Below are positions 1 to 12,258 of a stretch of 64,000 bases of DNA, in pieces. Numbering within the stretch: the stretch's first letter is position 1; each line of letters opens with the position of its first letter. The stretch is taken from contig NC_079232.1 of NCBI RefSeq assembly GCF_028502605.1, forward strand, positions 5,332,001-5,396,000. Reading direction: 5' to 3'. The notes beneath the pieces are model-generated. The model searched no databases and was not told the DNA's origin. It saw nothing but the letters and a program-made list of their open reading frames with translations. Origin of the DNA: Trichoderma breve. Its lineage: Eukaryota > Ascomycota > Sordariomycetes > Hypocreales > Hypocreaceae. Made by a program: the position numbers and the translations under genes.

Positions 1-1530
1 AACGCGCTCGCTATCGCACATGCCATGCGAAAATCTGCCATCCATAACTTGGCTCCCATTGAAGCTAGGAAGAGAGATTGAGAGAGCCATTGATAGGTAT
101 TCAGTCGACGGGGAATATATCTGATCATGTCACAATGATGACCGTAGTACGCAGCTCTCGTTACAAAAGAGCACTGCCATGACATGAACCCCACTCGGCC
201 TCGTCTTGTCTCTGCCATTGACTGCTGGCAAGACGCAAACTACAAATGACTGCTTCCACAGAGCACAATGGTGCATATCTGCTTGTATTGACAAGGTCTG
301 CAATATCTTGGCAAGCTTGGCTATACGCAACCCCCTTGAAAAGACCCAGGGGAAAAAGCGGCTCCCCCTGTCGATCACCTAGGATCCTCCTCAGCCGCTT
401 CTATGATCTACCAAGTTGTACGCTGGCCCGTGTTAGATCTGATTCTGCGTACTGGTCGACGGCCCGGCCAGAAGCCCATCTAGTGGCGGTGCTTTAGCAC
501 TGGTATTGGTATTGGTACTTTCAACACCCGCATTGACGTACTTTGAATTAACTCACCGTTGGTAAATACCTCTGCAACCTATGCGATACCGCTTTTCTGG
601 TCTCGGATCCGAAATAGTCGTGGGATGCAATTTTAAGATTGAACTGCTAGGAAGAAGCCACCTTTTACAAGAATCAGACGAACCAAAAGTCTTCGCTGCT
701 GTGGATGGTTTCATGATGTACAACTGCACTCCAGGGTATCATACGCTCATGATGTCTGAGCCTCGTCTTTATGCAACTCAGCGGACGCTTTCGCCAGCCA
801 TCCAATCGTTTATCGATCAGAGCCTCCTCCTATGGCATCAACGACAATATTACTCCTACGTAGGATGTGAGTTTTGAGGATAGGCCTCTACTCCTCATGA
901 GAGATCTAATGAGTGTTTGCCCTCTGTGATATTTATGCTGGCGTCGCCTGCCCACTCGATGGCTATGACTCACTAAGATCACCAGCTACTACTAAACTTC
1001 TGCCATTGTCTCACAGCCAAAAGTTTCGCTCAATCATAAAAGAGTGGTTATGATTCAACCTTATTTGAATACTTCGTATGGCCGAAACTCATTACCTCTA
1101 TAACGTGTGTCTCTGCGCAATAAGCTCATCATATCGTCTTCTCTTATCCATGCGTCAATGGTTATGTTTCCGGTTGTTTTCTCATCATCGATCCTGTCTC
1201 CCGGTGGATTTCTCCTCGATGATGCTGTTTCACGGTTGTCTTCTGGAGAAGTTTCGGTTTCCTTTCTATGTGCAACACGACACAAGCAACTCAGACTCAG
1301 CGAAAACTCCATGCTCACGCCGAGTGCCGTCTTGAGAGTGTTTTTTTTCCCGGAGCGATTGTTGCGGAACACGATGCCCAGAGAGACCTGGAAGCTCCAC
1401 GAGAGAGCTGATATAACATGTTCCGCGAGTGGAAGGCTTCAGTGGCACTATAAATGTTGAATGTCAACTGGCTCGAAGCTGTCCAACTGCTGGGATTTAG
1501 GACTTGGCTTTTCATCGATCACGACACAAA

Positions 1531-1722
1531 AAGACAGGAAATCTCGAAAACAGGAAATCTCGAAGACAAGAAATCTCGAAGACAAGGAATCTCGAAGACA
1601 AGGAATCTCGAAGACAAGAAATCTCGAAGACAAGAAATCTCGAAGACAAGAAATCTTGAAGACAAGAAATCTTGAAGACAAGAAATCTTGAAGACAAGAA
1701 ATCTCGAAGATAAGAAACCTCC
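1531..1722. repeat. 16-bp minisatellite, 12 copies
   Basis: Twelve head-to-tail copies of AAGACAAGAAATCTCG run without interruption. The first two units carry ACAGG variants, units 4 and 5 carry AAGG, units 8-10 end in CTTG, and the last unit is degenerate. Because 16 is not a multiple of 3, each frame cycles through a 48-bp super-period, and several frames stay open on both strands; this makes spurious ORFs of K/R/E-rich repeats on the plus strand and S/F/L-rich repeats on the minus strand. No gene model uses it. Confidence 0.95.
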
Positions 1723-3163
1723 AATACATTCACGTGTAACGATTTGGGACATAATATCTCGGGCTTGATTCATATATTCCAACCTGAACAGAGCCAAAGA
1801 ACTTGCTGGCCCCCTTCCTCTAACTCTATTGAGAGTGTACGACGAGACATGCAGTAGACATGCATGACACTATGGCGAATACAGAAGACTGTGAATTATG
1901 CTGAGAGTTGTTTCACTCGCCACGAGTCAATCAAGCTCGTGACCTGATCATATGTCTCCAATCTATATCTCTGGTTGTGGTTTATGACTGGTTCAAACTA
2001 TGCTACGGTGTGATGAAGATGACTCGAAGCGGGATTTGGTCTTTTCAGAGAAATGGGATCTGAAATACCTCACAATGTTGCATTCACCGAGGCCGTTCAA
2101 CACCGAGTAGATGGAATTGGCGCCTGCGTATGGCTGTGACGTGACGGAATTCGCAAGAGGCTTCAGTATCGTGCTCTCACTCTCTGAGCAGTTGTCGATT
2201 CTGTCCTAATACATCTTCTCTAAAACATCCTTTTGTTCTGAGCGTCGCCAATTGGCCATCCATTCTGGCTTAATCTGTCTCTGGAATGAAGTGAAGCGAC
2301 GGTTGGACATATATGAGCTTCTGCTCTGATGAAACATTGCGCAGACAGACGACAGACGAAAAGCGAAAGCAAGATCCGTTAACGATAAAACACATTGTGA
2401 GTTGAAAGTTGAAAAAGCGAACACTATTGGATGCTGATCATGACCCGGCAAAATACGATCGGTGGGACTAATGCCATCATGACCTGCAGATCGTGATCGG
2501 CTATTGGGGAACACCCTCCAACAAGTGGATAAACCACCATCGATCTTGGCCATATTTCTCTCAATCGTGGAAGGCAGATGAACGTGGAAGACAAGGGGCC
2601 GCGAAGGACACTGTCACAAACGGGGGAGAGCCCCGCGTCGAAATGCTGGGCAATTAATGCTCACCATCGGGAATTTATTGGTATACTCCCTGGTGGTCTC
2701 TGAATCCTTTCTCCCTCCAATTATCTTGCAAGGGCGTACTCCGTGCCTGTATCGCCATTGAAGAAATGCGGGACCAAGTTGTGCCATCAAACCCACCGTT
2801 GGTTACAATGACTAAACCGATGCTACAAAAGCCAGCCAACAAGAGGCAGAGAGATAAAATCGACAGATCGAGTAGCCCCTCAGGAGAGTGTCGCCGTATG
2901 ATGCAATTGCCCCAGATCTCAAAGGCCGCCGGGTAATCGCGCATTTCGTCATGGGAAACGAGACAATGGCATTGAAAATCTCGGTGAGACTGAGGCGTAG
3001 TGAGGCGCAGCTGAGGGAGCAGGGACAAGGAGCGGCACCCGATCGTGAACGCGACGGCGTAGCCGGTCCGGGGGTTTTGGCTCCACACGCGACCGGTTGA
3101 TTCAACTCCATATCAGAGGCATCCGCCGGCAGCGGCCCTCGTTATTGATTCAACCATTCCAAG

Positions 3164-3171
3164 ATATAAAA
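3164..3171 (+). promoter_or_regulatory. TATA-like element upstream of the GST-like gene
   Basis: ATATAAAA lies about 150 bp before the ATG at 3322, a plausible core promoter position for a fungal gene. Assignment rests on sequence and spacing only. Confidence 0.35.
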
Positions 3172-3321
3172 CCATTGAGCTGCCGTCAATTGTCTGGACT
3201 GTTTGTCAACTACAAGCTCTAGCCCGCCTCCAAGATTGCTTGTGTCGGTGCCAGTATCAGTTCTGGTCGAGTCGTATTCACAGCATAATAGCCGACCTGC
3301 TAGCTTATCAACAAGAACAAG

Positions 3322-4278
3322 ATGGCGACCGAAAACGACGTCTATGTTCTTCACTATTTCCCATTTTCTTTGTATTCACTCATGGTGCGATTTGGACTCG
3401 TACTAGGGAGACGGCTGAATCCAGAGACGGCGCCAAAGGTTGAGATCAGGCTGGTGAATCTTCACAGAGAAGAGAACTATTCGGAGCTCTATCTCACTTC
3501 GGTAAACTCAAGAGGCCAGGTTAGTTTCACCACATTATGACGATCAGATTATGTCTGTTTAGAGACTTGACAAGAATAATATGAGATGCTGACACTGAAA
3601 GCAGGTGCCCGCACTGACATCACCTGCGCTTGCATCACCACTCACAGATAGCTATGATATCTCTAAATGGCTGTGTGAGAAACAACCGGAACTTATTCCC
3701 GAAGACCATCGTGAAATGATTCAGGAAATGATGGAAAAGCTATACAGCTTTCATGCTATGACTCTGACGATTGGGCCTGAGGAAAGGAAGCACGGTATTC
3801 TCAATCGAGCGGCCGAGCTACTGGAGAAGAAGGATTTGACCGAGCGTCATCGCAGAGCGCTAGAAATGAAGAGTGTCTTGTAAGTTTGCTTTATGTGGAA
3901 GTTGATCAATTATACGGGAATGGCGTTAACGGCCTTGCTAGTCACGATCTGTTCCACAACAGCGTGTTCACTCCTACTAGCATCGCGGATGTTGAAGCCA
4001 AGGCTCGCGACTTTGTGCAAGAACTAGACACACTCCTCAACGAGCAGCACCAAGGGAAACTCTGGATCTTTGGAGACAAGCCAACCATACTGGATGCACA
4101 TGCTACGGCGCTGATAGCGCGGCTGATGGACGTTAGACGGCAGGACTTGCTGACGGAGAGAGTGCAAGAGTACGCAAGGGGGATCTTTGCATCGGAAGAG
4201 TGGGACGAGGTTACACACGGAAGGACTACGCTTTGGAATGTCTCGTTGGGCCACGTCGCCGACTTGAATCCACTGTAG
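3322..4278 (+). CDS. Glutathione S-transferase-like protein (269 aa)
   Basis: Three exons: 3322-3519, 3605-3879 and 3942-4278; the introns start GTTAGT and GTAAGT and the joined frame stays open. The N-terminal ~90 residues look like a GST thioredoxin-fold domain: a beta strand, then a helix-rich stretch, then GQVPAL, whose Pro matches the cis-proline that contacts glutathione, then TDS at the usual gamma-glutamyl-binding position. The remainder is helical, with an FGDKPTILDAHATALIARL stretch typical of GST C-terminal domains. The expected role is glutathione conjugation or a related thiol reaction in the cytosol; the substrate cannot be predicted. The N-terminal catalytic Ser/Tyr/Cys position is not obvious, so it may be a divergent or non-catalytic member. 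It stands alone, with no biosynthetic cluster around it. Confidence 0.75.
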
Positions 4279-7208
4279 TGGTGTCTTGTGGACGTTTTCC
4301 CTCCTTCTCTTTCTTGATCCCCTCCTTACTTTTATATCCAGTTTCCAGCGTGCTAGAAGCAGCTGCTTGTATTCCACATCCATAATATGAACTCCAATAT
4401 TTGATGCTCGGGTAGAGCTATGAAAAGAAAGAGAATCTCCTCATGAGAAAGTGCTGGACAAGGAGCATGAAAGACAGGGCAATGACCCTGATATGTTGTC
4501 GTCTACAATTGGCTGCTTCCGTTGAGCATGACGCCTGTGCTCCATATCGTAATAAGTGCTCAGTCTTTCGGTAGCATTGCAGCTCTCTCCACTCCGCGAT
4601 CTTACTGTTCTCAGATACAGTTCCGGGCAAGGACTCTTGCTCGGACTTTTGTAGGTGTCACCGGCACTTTGTAAAAAGTGAGAAGAGGATCGTTTGTGGC
4701 AGCGGGGTGTATGCTTGCTGTGTCTCATATTCCTGGTATGGACAAGGGTTTTGTCCCTTGCTGGCGTTTAGTGGGATGTATGTTTCCGTATCAATGCTAC
4801 ACAATGGGTTTTGACGAAGAAAAATAAAAAAAAAATAAAATAAGAAAATTAAAAAAAAAAGAATGGCGATGAGAATGGCGATGAGAATGGCAATGAGAAT
4901 GCGATAGATGAATCGAAAGTAGGCATCATGCCAAGCGAATTCTTCCCCTATCAACCCATCACGCCAGATGTAGCACTTCGGTGAACGCCTAGGTAAGCAT
5001 CAATGATAAAAGAACAAAAAGGATTCGACTTTTGGCTCTGATAGCCTCATTGTGGGGAGATCGGCAGCGAATGGACCCCTCGGGCCAACAGACTACAATT
5101 AGCATCCCGCTCCGTGGCCAAAAAAAAAAAAAGAAGAATGAAAGAGCCCCGAAAAATTTAAAGGTTAAAACAACCAAAAAGGAAAACTCAAAACCGAGAC
5201 AAAAGTGCCCTGATTCAAGTCCCCCAAGAGACAACCGCTGTGTTTAAAGGGGCCGTAGCCGCCTTTATGTAAGAGGAAAAACGGCGCCGGAAGAGGGAAC
5301 TTCTGTTTGCCTTGGCCGGTCCGCGTCAAAAGTTCCACACTGTCGGGTGGCGGAGCGGAGCACAAAGGTGACAGACAACCTGGATGGTCAGCAAATCGGG
5401 GGAGCGTCTTCGTTCGTTGGTTGAAGCTGTCACGGTTGAGAAGTGAGCGCAGAAGAGGGTTTGACATTGGCGTTGAAACGACGATGGGCTTCAACAGCCA
5501 GGGACGGGATACGTTATCATCTGCACAGCGAGGCGGAGATATCAGAGAGCGGGCCTAGAACTCCAGGTTTGCAGGGGAACCGGGTGCGCAGCTGAGAATT
5601 TTCGCTCTTTGTGGCGTCTGCACGCAGTCGGGGAGCGGCTTGGCTGATGTGTGCCTGGTTAGTGCGTGCTGTACAGTACGAGTAAGGAAGCGCATGAGAC
5701 GGGACATCGCTCGTTTGGAAAATGGGTGAGACGAGAAAAACGAGGCGGAAAAGGCGATACCGTGCCGCCCTTGGAGGATTCGTACCGTACGCAAACTCCG
5801 GTTGCCCAAACGGGCTTGTCAAGAAGAAAGGAAAAGGAAAGTCGGCTTCGGCTTCGTCCTGGTCTTGCTCTGCTCTGCGGAGAATTAAAAATCTCTCAGC
5901 ATCGAAACAGTCAAGTGCGAATTCTTTGCAAATCCACGCAATCTGGGGTCCCGAGATCGGATTCAGAGATAAGATGGTTTTTGGGCTGGGCTAAACAATG
6001 GGCATGCCCGGCTATTTTCCACTCAGCTTCTCGCGATTACAAGCCAGAAATAACGCCATGCGAGGGGGAAAAGATAAGGGCCTCTCACCCTGGGCAGCCC
6101 TGGGGGAAGCGTTGAGGCTAGGCGGCCCCTTGGCTGCATCATTGGCTGGCCAGCTAAACAGACTATTTTGCGCCTCGCAGCTCGGCACGGCAAGGAAGTT
6201 GTAAGAAGGCACATGCTTCAGTACTGTGCTGTACTTGGGGCTCGGCTCAGTGCAGTGATATGCGTGTTGTTGATGCACGGCACGGACACAAATAAAGTAC
6301 GAGTTGGGTACAGAGCACACAGGCGGTCAAGGCATCTGACATCGATTCCGAGTGTACTCTTGTGAGAGTCTGAGTACAGCACACGATCGAGTATATACGG
6401 GGCCGAGGGTTGGAGGCCGGCAACCATTCACTTCTCGAACGAATCTGTCGGCTTGCGTGGATTCTCAGCAATGAATGTCGCTCTCCGTGCTCCCGTGCCT
6501 TGTTCAGACTGTCTCCAGAGTCCAGCCACGGAGGGCGGCGCTATGGTCCATTAGGAAGGTTCTTGGCTTCGCACGCCGTTGATCCCCAGGAGGAGCAGGT
6601 TATCAGGGAATTGGCACCGCCCCAGCCAAAGCCGACCAACCAACAGGCGCCCTTGGCCGCCCAAGCCTCGAGAAGGCCTTCAAGCCTTCTTCTCTCTGGC
6701 ACATGTTTGGCACATGGTGGATGACAGGAACCGACAGGGGCTGGACGGCTAGCTGCGCACTGTGCTGCGCCGTCTCTGTCTCGGTCTGGTCTCGAGCCAC
6801 ACTGCCCATGTTTTGGCGGGGAATTTATCAAGATGGAGCCATGCCTGGTCGGCTGGACTCGTGAGAGCCAGAATGGCGCTCACCAACGGGCCTTTTGATT
6901 GGCAGGGCGTAGATGTGCTGTATTGCAGCCCATGGGGTTAGCGTCCCAGCGACTATCTGCTGGTGTTTTGTAAGGTCGTCGCACTCATTCTCTCTTCCCA
7001 CCCTCTACAAATCCTTCCTCACCGAAGAGAAAGAGAGAGAAGAGAGTGAGCGAGCGAGAGAGTGCGAGTCACACAGACTTGACTTCGCCCGATTCGATTC
7101 GACTCGGCTCGTTCGATTTGTCGACGATCAGACGGGCGACTGGCGATAAAGCGACGCCAGTTACAGCAGAAAAAGCAACTGACGATAAACCGGTTTCTCA
7201 CAGTCGAC
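4279..7208. other. Intergenic region between GST-like gene and first OPT transporter
   Basis: About 2.9 kb without a supported gene. It holds an A-rich patch (4825-4860), a short 12-bp tandem repeat (4861-4906), an A11 run near 5121 and, before the transporter, a purine/pyrimidine-rich leader around 6980-7070. GATA-type sites (GATAAG at 5969-5974 and 6074-6079) lie within 1.3 kb of the transporter ATG; nitrogen-dependent GATA control would suit a peptide transporter, but this is inference. Confidence 0.5.
4861..4906. repeat. 12-bp tandem repeat, about 4 copies
   Basis: Units of GAATGGCGATGA: two exact copies, one with a single change, and a truncated last copy. It follows an A-rich tract. 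Confidence 0.85.
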
Positions 7209-9860
7209 ATGCTGCCGTCCATCTTCCGCCGGCGCCATGAGCCGGAGGAGATCACTCCGATCCCCGGCCCTCTGGAGCAAGATCTGCCCGGCATGCAACA
7301 CCTTCAGCATCTCCAGCAGTTTGAAAAGGCACACAAGCTCGACCCCAACTTGCCCATCGACGACCTCAACGATGTCGACGCTGCTATTGCGACAGGCAAT
7401 GCCGAGAAGGGCATCGAGATTGAGCATGCGCTCATGGAAGACAACAGCCCTTATCCCGAGGTATGAATGAATTCAATTGTGAGATGGAGGAGAAGCCAAC
7501 ATGAGATGGATAAGTGATTGTATGCGTGAGTGAAGGGCCGTATAAGCTGATCGATGAATTTCTCTCTCTCTTATAGGTGCGAGCTGTTGTTCGAAACTAC
7601 GATGTCGACGTCCCTGCCAACACCATCCGCGCCTGGGTCATCGGCTTAGTTCTCTGCACCGTCGGTTCTGGAGTCAACATGCTCTTCTCGCTTCGCAACC
7701 CGAGCGTCGCCATCACGACGTATGTTATCCAGCTGATTGCCTATCCCATCGGTCGCGGCTGGGATTTGATCATGCCCGACAAGGAATGGAATCTATTTGG
7801 CATCAAGTTCAACCTCAGGCCCGGCAAGTTCAACCACAAGGAGCATGTCATCATCGTTGCCATGTCCAACGTGAGTACCATTTGCGCATCAATGTCTGTT
7901 CAGCGTAACTGACCCTCCCCTTCTCAGGCTGCCTACGGCGGTGGTGTGCTCTATGCGACCGACGTCCTGCTTGCCCAGCGTCTCTTTTATAAGCAGGATT
8001 TCGGTTGGGCGTTTCAGCTTCTTTTCGGCATCACTACCCTGTGTACTGGATACGGCCTCGCTGGCTTGGCCCGTCGCTTCTTGGTTTGGCCTGCCGCCAT
8101 GATTTGGCCCGCCGACCTAGTCAACGTCGCCCTCTTCTACAGTCTGCACGACCACTCGCCATCGGATCCGTCAAAGACTAACGGCTGGTCCATCGGGCGC
8201 TACAAGCTCTTCCTCATCGTAGGATTCGGCGCATTCATCTGGTTCTGGTTCCCCGGCTGGATCTTCAAAGGCTTGTCCTCCTTTGCATGGATTTGCTGGA
8301 TTGCCCCGAACAACGTCGTCGTCCAGAAGATCTTTGGCCCCTCCCACGGATACGGATTGATGCCCACCTCCTTCGACTGGTCTGTTTACAGTGGCTTCCT
8401 GGGCTCGCCCCTGATTCCTCCTTTCCATGCTATCGCCAACGTGCTTGGTGGCATCATCGTCTTCTTCGTCATCATCTCCATGGGTATTCACTTTAGCGGC
8501 ACCTGGTATTCTGATTACTTCCCTGTCCAATCTTCCGAGTCATATGACAACCTCGGTCAGATTTACAACGTTTCGCGAATCCTTGGAAACGACTTGAATT
8601 TTAATGAGACGGCGTATAAGGAGTACTCGCCTTTGTTCTTGCCGACCCAGTTTGCTCTCGCCTATGCTCTGTCGTTTGCTGCCGTTGCCGCCGTGCTCAT
8701 CCACGTTGCTCTTTACCACGGCAAAGAGATCTGGGGTCAGTTCAAGCTGGCTCGTCACCAGGAGGATGATGTCCACATGCGGCTGATGAAGAAATACCGA
8801 GATGCGGAGGATTGGTGGTATGCAGGTATGTCATGTCCCTACTCTTCTGAGTACTCATCTCGATACGCAATGTGAAGTCGTGATGCTAACGAAGATGGGT
8901 TGTGCAGCGCTGTTCGTTGGTATGGTTGCCATTTCCTTTGGTATCGTCGCTGGCTGGGACACGGGCTTCCCTGTATGGGCTTATGTCGTTTGCTTACTGC
9001 TCCCGATTGTATGGCTCATTCCCATTGGCATCATCCAGGCCATCACCAACATCCAGCTCGGTCTCAACGTGCTCACCGAGTTCATCATTGGATACATGGT
9101 CCCCGGCCGGCCTCTTGCCATGATGATGTTCAAGAATTATGGCTACATCTCCATGGCACAGGCGTTGTACTTTGCCCAGGACCTGAAGCTTGGCCACTAC
9201 ATGAAGGTGCCGCCTCGTGTCATGTTCACTTCTCAGCTTTTGGCCTCGGTGTGGTCTGCCATTGTGCAGATTGCCGTCATGAACTGGGCTCTGGGCCACA
9301 TCCCCAACGTCTGTGATCTGGACCAAGAGAACAACTATACGTGTCCCGGTGGCCGCGTTTTCTACACAGCCTCAATCATCTGGGGTGCCATTGGTCCCGC
9401 TCGTATCTTTAGCCACGGAGCTCTTTATGCCTCCCTGCAATGGTTCTGGCTGGTTGGAGCCATCACGCCCATTGCCACTTGGCTGCTGGCTCGCCGCTGG
9501 CCCAAGTCTTTCTGGCGCTATGTCAGCTCCCCCGTCATCTTCGGAGGCACTGGCTTGCTCCCTCCCGCGACTGTCAACATCTACCTCTGCTGGGGAATTG
9601 CCGGCATCGTTTTCAACTATTTCATCCGGCGACGATACACCGGCTGGTGGCTGCAGTACAACTACATTCTCTCAGCGGCGCTGGACTGTGGTCTCATCAT
9701 ATCCACGTTGCTCATCTTCTTCACTCTGTACTTGACCAACATGAACAGTCCTTCATGGTGGGGCAACGACGGCGCCGTGCAAACCATGGATTTCCAAGGT
9801 ACTGCAATCTCCAAGCACGTACTTCCTGGTGAGATCATTGGACCAGCGCAGTGGCCATAG
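7209..9860 (+). CDS. Oligopeptide transporter, OPT family (798 aa)
   Basis: Four exons: 7209-7460, 7577-7870, 7928-8825 and 8908-9860, all with GT-AG introns that keep the frame. The protein has a hydrophilic N-terminus ending in SPYPE, then about 14-16 hydrophobic segments. OPT hallmarks are visible: the LHDHSPSDP loop, WIAPNNVVVQKIFG, SFDWSVYSGF, the NETAYKEYSPLFL loop, GLNVLTEFIIGYMVPGRP, and HYMKVPPRVMF, which corresponds to the KIPPR signature. The family carries out proton-coupled uptake of tetra- and pentapeptides or glutathione across the plasma membrane. The normally well conserved NPGPFN element before KEH reads LRPGKFN here, so substrate or coupling may differ from the paralogue at 35442-38084. 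Translation is taken from the ATG at 7209, the first that gives the acidic N-terminus shared with that paralogue. Confidence 0.95.
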
Positions 9861-10757
9861 AAGAAGAAGAAAACGAAAATTGGACGACGACGATATGAAG
9901 GCAACAAAAGGCGGTGTTTAGCTGGACGTACGGCGTTGAGATGGAAGCAATGTTGGAACTGGGAATTTTGGTATGGCATTCATGTGTTTGCATATTCATA
10001 TTGTGCCTCTCTGTCGCGCTGCCGGGGGGATTTATTTGTATTGATGACCTGGGTTGGATAAGGACGGAGTTCAAAGGAGCTTTTGAGTTTTGCTGCTGGT
10101 TTTTGCTGCTTCTTTTTTTCATTGGGATTGACTTTTGGCATCAGAGATACCTAATGACGGAATCGTGTCGATATTTAGACGATATCACTTCCATAGCCAT
10201 GAGCGACATTTTCATATCGAGTTGCCGAGAAGAGCAGATGAATGATTTCTAGCGAGTCTGGTTACATGTATATTAGTCTTTTGTTCTGCTCAGCCAGTCG
10301 TTATCAAATGTAAAAATACCACGGGTATTAAGTTATGAACATGATGAAAAAGCCGATTTTTTGTGACTTCTGTAGATGTGGTTGGAGAAATTGAAATCCT
10401 GTCGAATGTGAAGGGAAAAGCAGCACTGCGAACTTACACGCAAATGTCATAATAGGTGGCTCCAGTATCATTGGGGAGCTGCACACTAAATGACTGACAC
10501 TCTAGCTACGTACTGTAGAGAAGCTCGCGTGCTTACTAAGCCAAAGATTGAGATAAGGAAATGAAGTGGTATCACGTGCATAGACGAGAGGGTATCATCA
10601 CGTGGTTTAGACGGGCGCCGGGCCCACGCCACTCCCACGCAAAAATTAGGGCTGGCAATTCGACACTCCACCGCGAAAAAGGCGTTGCTCTCCCCCAAAT
10701 TAACAATTTGTGAATCGTCATCCCCAACTTCACGCCTAACCACCACCGACCGCCAAG
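9861..10757. other. Intergenic region with eL37 promoter
   Basis: Contains the presumed 3' UTR of the OPT transporter and the eL37 promoter. Two CACGTG boxes and a TAGGGCTGG element cluster in the last 190 bp (separate entry). Confidence 0.6.
10573..10655 (+). promoter_or_regulatory. E-box pair plus TAGGGCTGG element of eL37
   Basis: CACGTG occurs at 10573-10578 and 10599-10604, each preceded by T (TCACGTG), and TTAGGGCTGG at 10646-10655. All lie 100-185 bp upstream of the eL37 ATG. In ascomycetes other than Saccharomyces, Cbf1 (CACGTG) and Tbf1 (TTAGGG) are established regulators of ribosomal protein genes, so this is a credible promoter module. Factor assignment is by motif only. Confidence 0.55.
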
Positions 10758-11571
10758 ATGAGTACGTTTACTGTTCCTGCTCGCCGTCTCGAGATCCCAA
10801 GCTACGACCCGGCTCGCAATTTTTTCGAAAGATGCTGCGCGAGATACAAGGGGAAGAAGATGGGCTATATCAAGACTCTGTTGACGATGTTTCGAGATGA
10901 TGCTGACTGTTGTTCCTGCGTGTAGCGAAGGGTACCTCCAGCTTTGGTAAGCGTCACAACAAGACGCACACTCTCTGCCGACGATGCGGTTAGTTTCACT
11001 CTCTTCCACCGGAAACATGCGACAACCATGAAACTTCTTCGCAATCGAGGTCCTGTACGGAGATTCAATCGAGACCACGCCAGAAACAAGGGGAGGAAAG
11101 CCACCGAGCACGGAGAAATGGTTCTGGTCTCGACGAATCGACTGGACGGAAGCGATTGCGAAGGAAGGCGAATTGGGTTGGACGAATCAATGACTGAATT
11201 GGAATGCTGATTGTGGTTGGAACAGGCCGTCGCTCTCTGCACGTCCAGAAGCATGAGTGTGCCTCTTGCGGATACCCTGCCGCCAAGATGCGCAAGTGTA
11301 TGTACTCCCTCACTCGAATTCTGGCCTACATGCAACGCAAGAGACCGATCGTCTCTGTTGCCTTTCCTCCCTGGCCAAGTGCAAGAATGACAGTCTAACA
11401 TTCCTCCTCTTCACAGACAACTGGAGCGAGAAGGCCAAGCGGAGAAGGACCGTCGGCACTGGCCGCACCCGCTACCTCAAGGACGTTTCCCGACGATTCA
11501 AGAACGGCTTCCAGACCGGCGCCCCCAAGAACGCCAGGGTTGGCAAGAAGTCCGCTGAGCAGGAATCTTAA
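10758..11571 (+). CDS. rpl37: 60S ribosomal protein eL37
   Basis: Four exons: 10758-10761 (ATG plus one base), 10926-10988, 11226-11297 and 11417-11571, giving 97 residues. The product starts [19 protein letters not shown] and carries the eL37 zinc ribbon, CRRC then [14 protein letters not shown], followed by the basic [19 protein letters not shown] tail. It is a structural component of the large ribosomal subunit, close to the nascent-chain exit region. The first coding exon holds only the start codon and one further base, a common arrangement in fungal ribosomal protein genes; the frame is restored exactly by splicing at GTACGT. It is convergent with the ELP6-like gene. Confidence 0.96.
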
Positions 11572-12258
11572 AGAGTGACATGGGCGTTTCGAGCTCTCTT
11601 TCTGCTGCTGCTGGTTTTTTTTTCTTTCGTCGCTACACCGGATCATGCACAAAAGGGTAGAGGAGGGAGAGAGAGAAACGAGGGGAAAAATAGAAGAACC
11701 AAAAAAAATAATCCGTCCATGAGGTTAATGAATCCTGGCGAAAAACCTTTTGCATCTTCTCCTCTTCTCTTATTTTTTACGATACGTGGAAAAGCCAAGT
11801 GATGAGAGCGACGTTCCTGCCGGATCATTCTTTTTTTTTTCATCTTCTCTGTTTTTTCCTTGCTGCATGGATTCGAGTTGGGGTGGCGGTGGATGTAAAT
11901 TTGGGCGATTGATCAAGGAAGGGGCTGGAGCATGGGACAAATGGTGTTTTTAAAACGGACCCCAATTGCTTTTATTTTCGCGCCGGTGGTTCCGTAGGGA
12001 TTCGGGCGACGAAAGTCTGAAATGGCATCTTGATTCTTCATATGTCTCTTGCGCCCCGTTGCTGTCCATTTTACAAGCTTTGAGATGCTGCATGTGATGA
12101 ATATCCATTCTAAGCCTCAAAGGACGATGATGACTGCTCCAGCAGCGTTTGTGCTCTCATCTCTTCATTTGTCCATACATTTGTGACATTTCACCAGATA
12201 ATTGCTTTTACGCTCATCGCTTGTCATTTCCAAAAACTGCGTAGTACAGTATATACCA
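11572..12258. other. Convergent intergenic region between eL37 and ELP6-like gene
   Basis: Presumed 3' UTRs of two convergent genes. It contains several T- and A-runs of 8-10 bases and no supported ORF. Confidence 0.5.

Larger units (their letters stand above)
1..3321. other. Gene-free stretch upstream of the GST-like gene
   Basis: No open frame here has recognisable protein features or a splice-supported extension. An open frame at 581-877 (98 codons) resembles no family I know and is listed as unconvincing. The only clear structure is the 16-bp minisatellite at 1531-1722, described separately, and a TATA-like element near the GST start. Confidence 0.6.

Noticed and set aside
581..877. 98-codon frame near the left end
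   Set aside because: No recognisable family, no splice-supported extension; kept only as a remark.
1531..1722. CRISPR-like array
   Set aside because: Contiguous 16-bp units with no spacers; it is a minisatellite in a eukaryotic genome.
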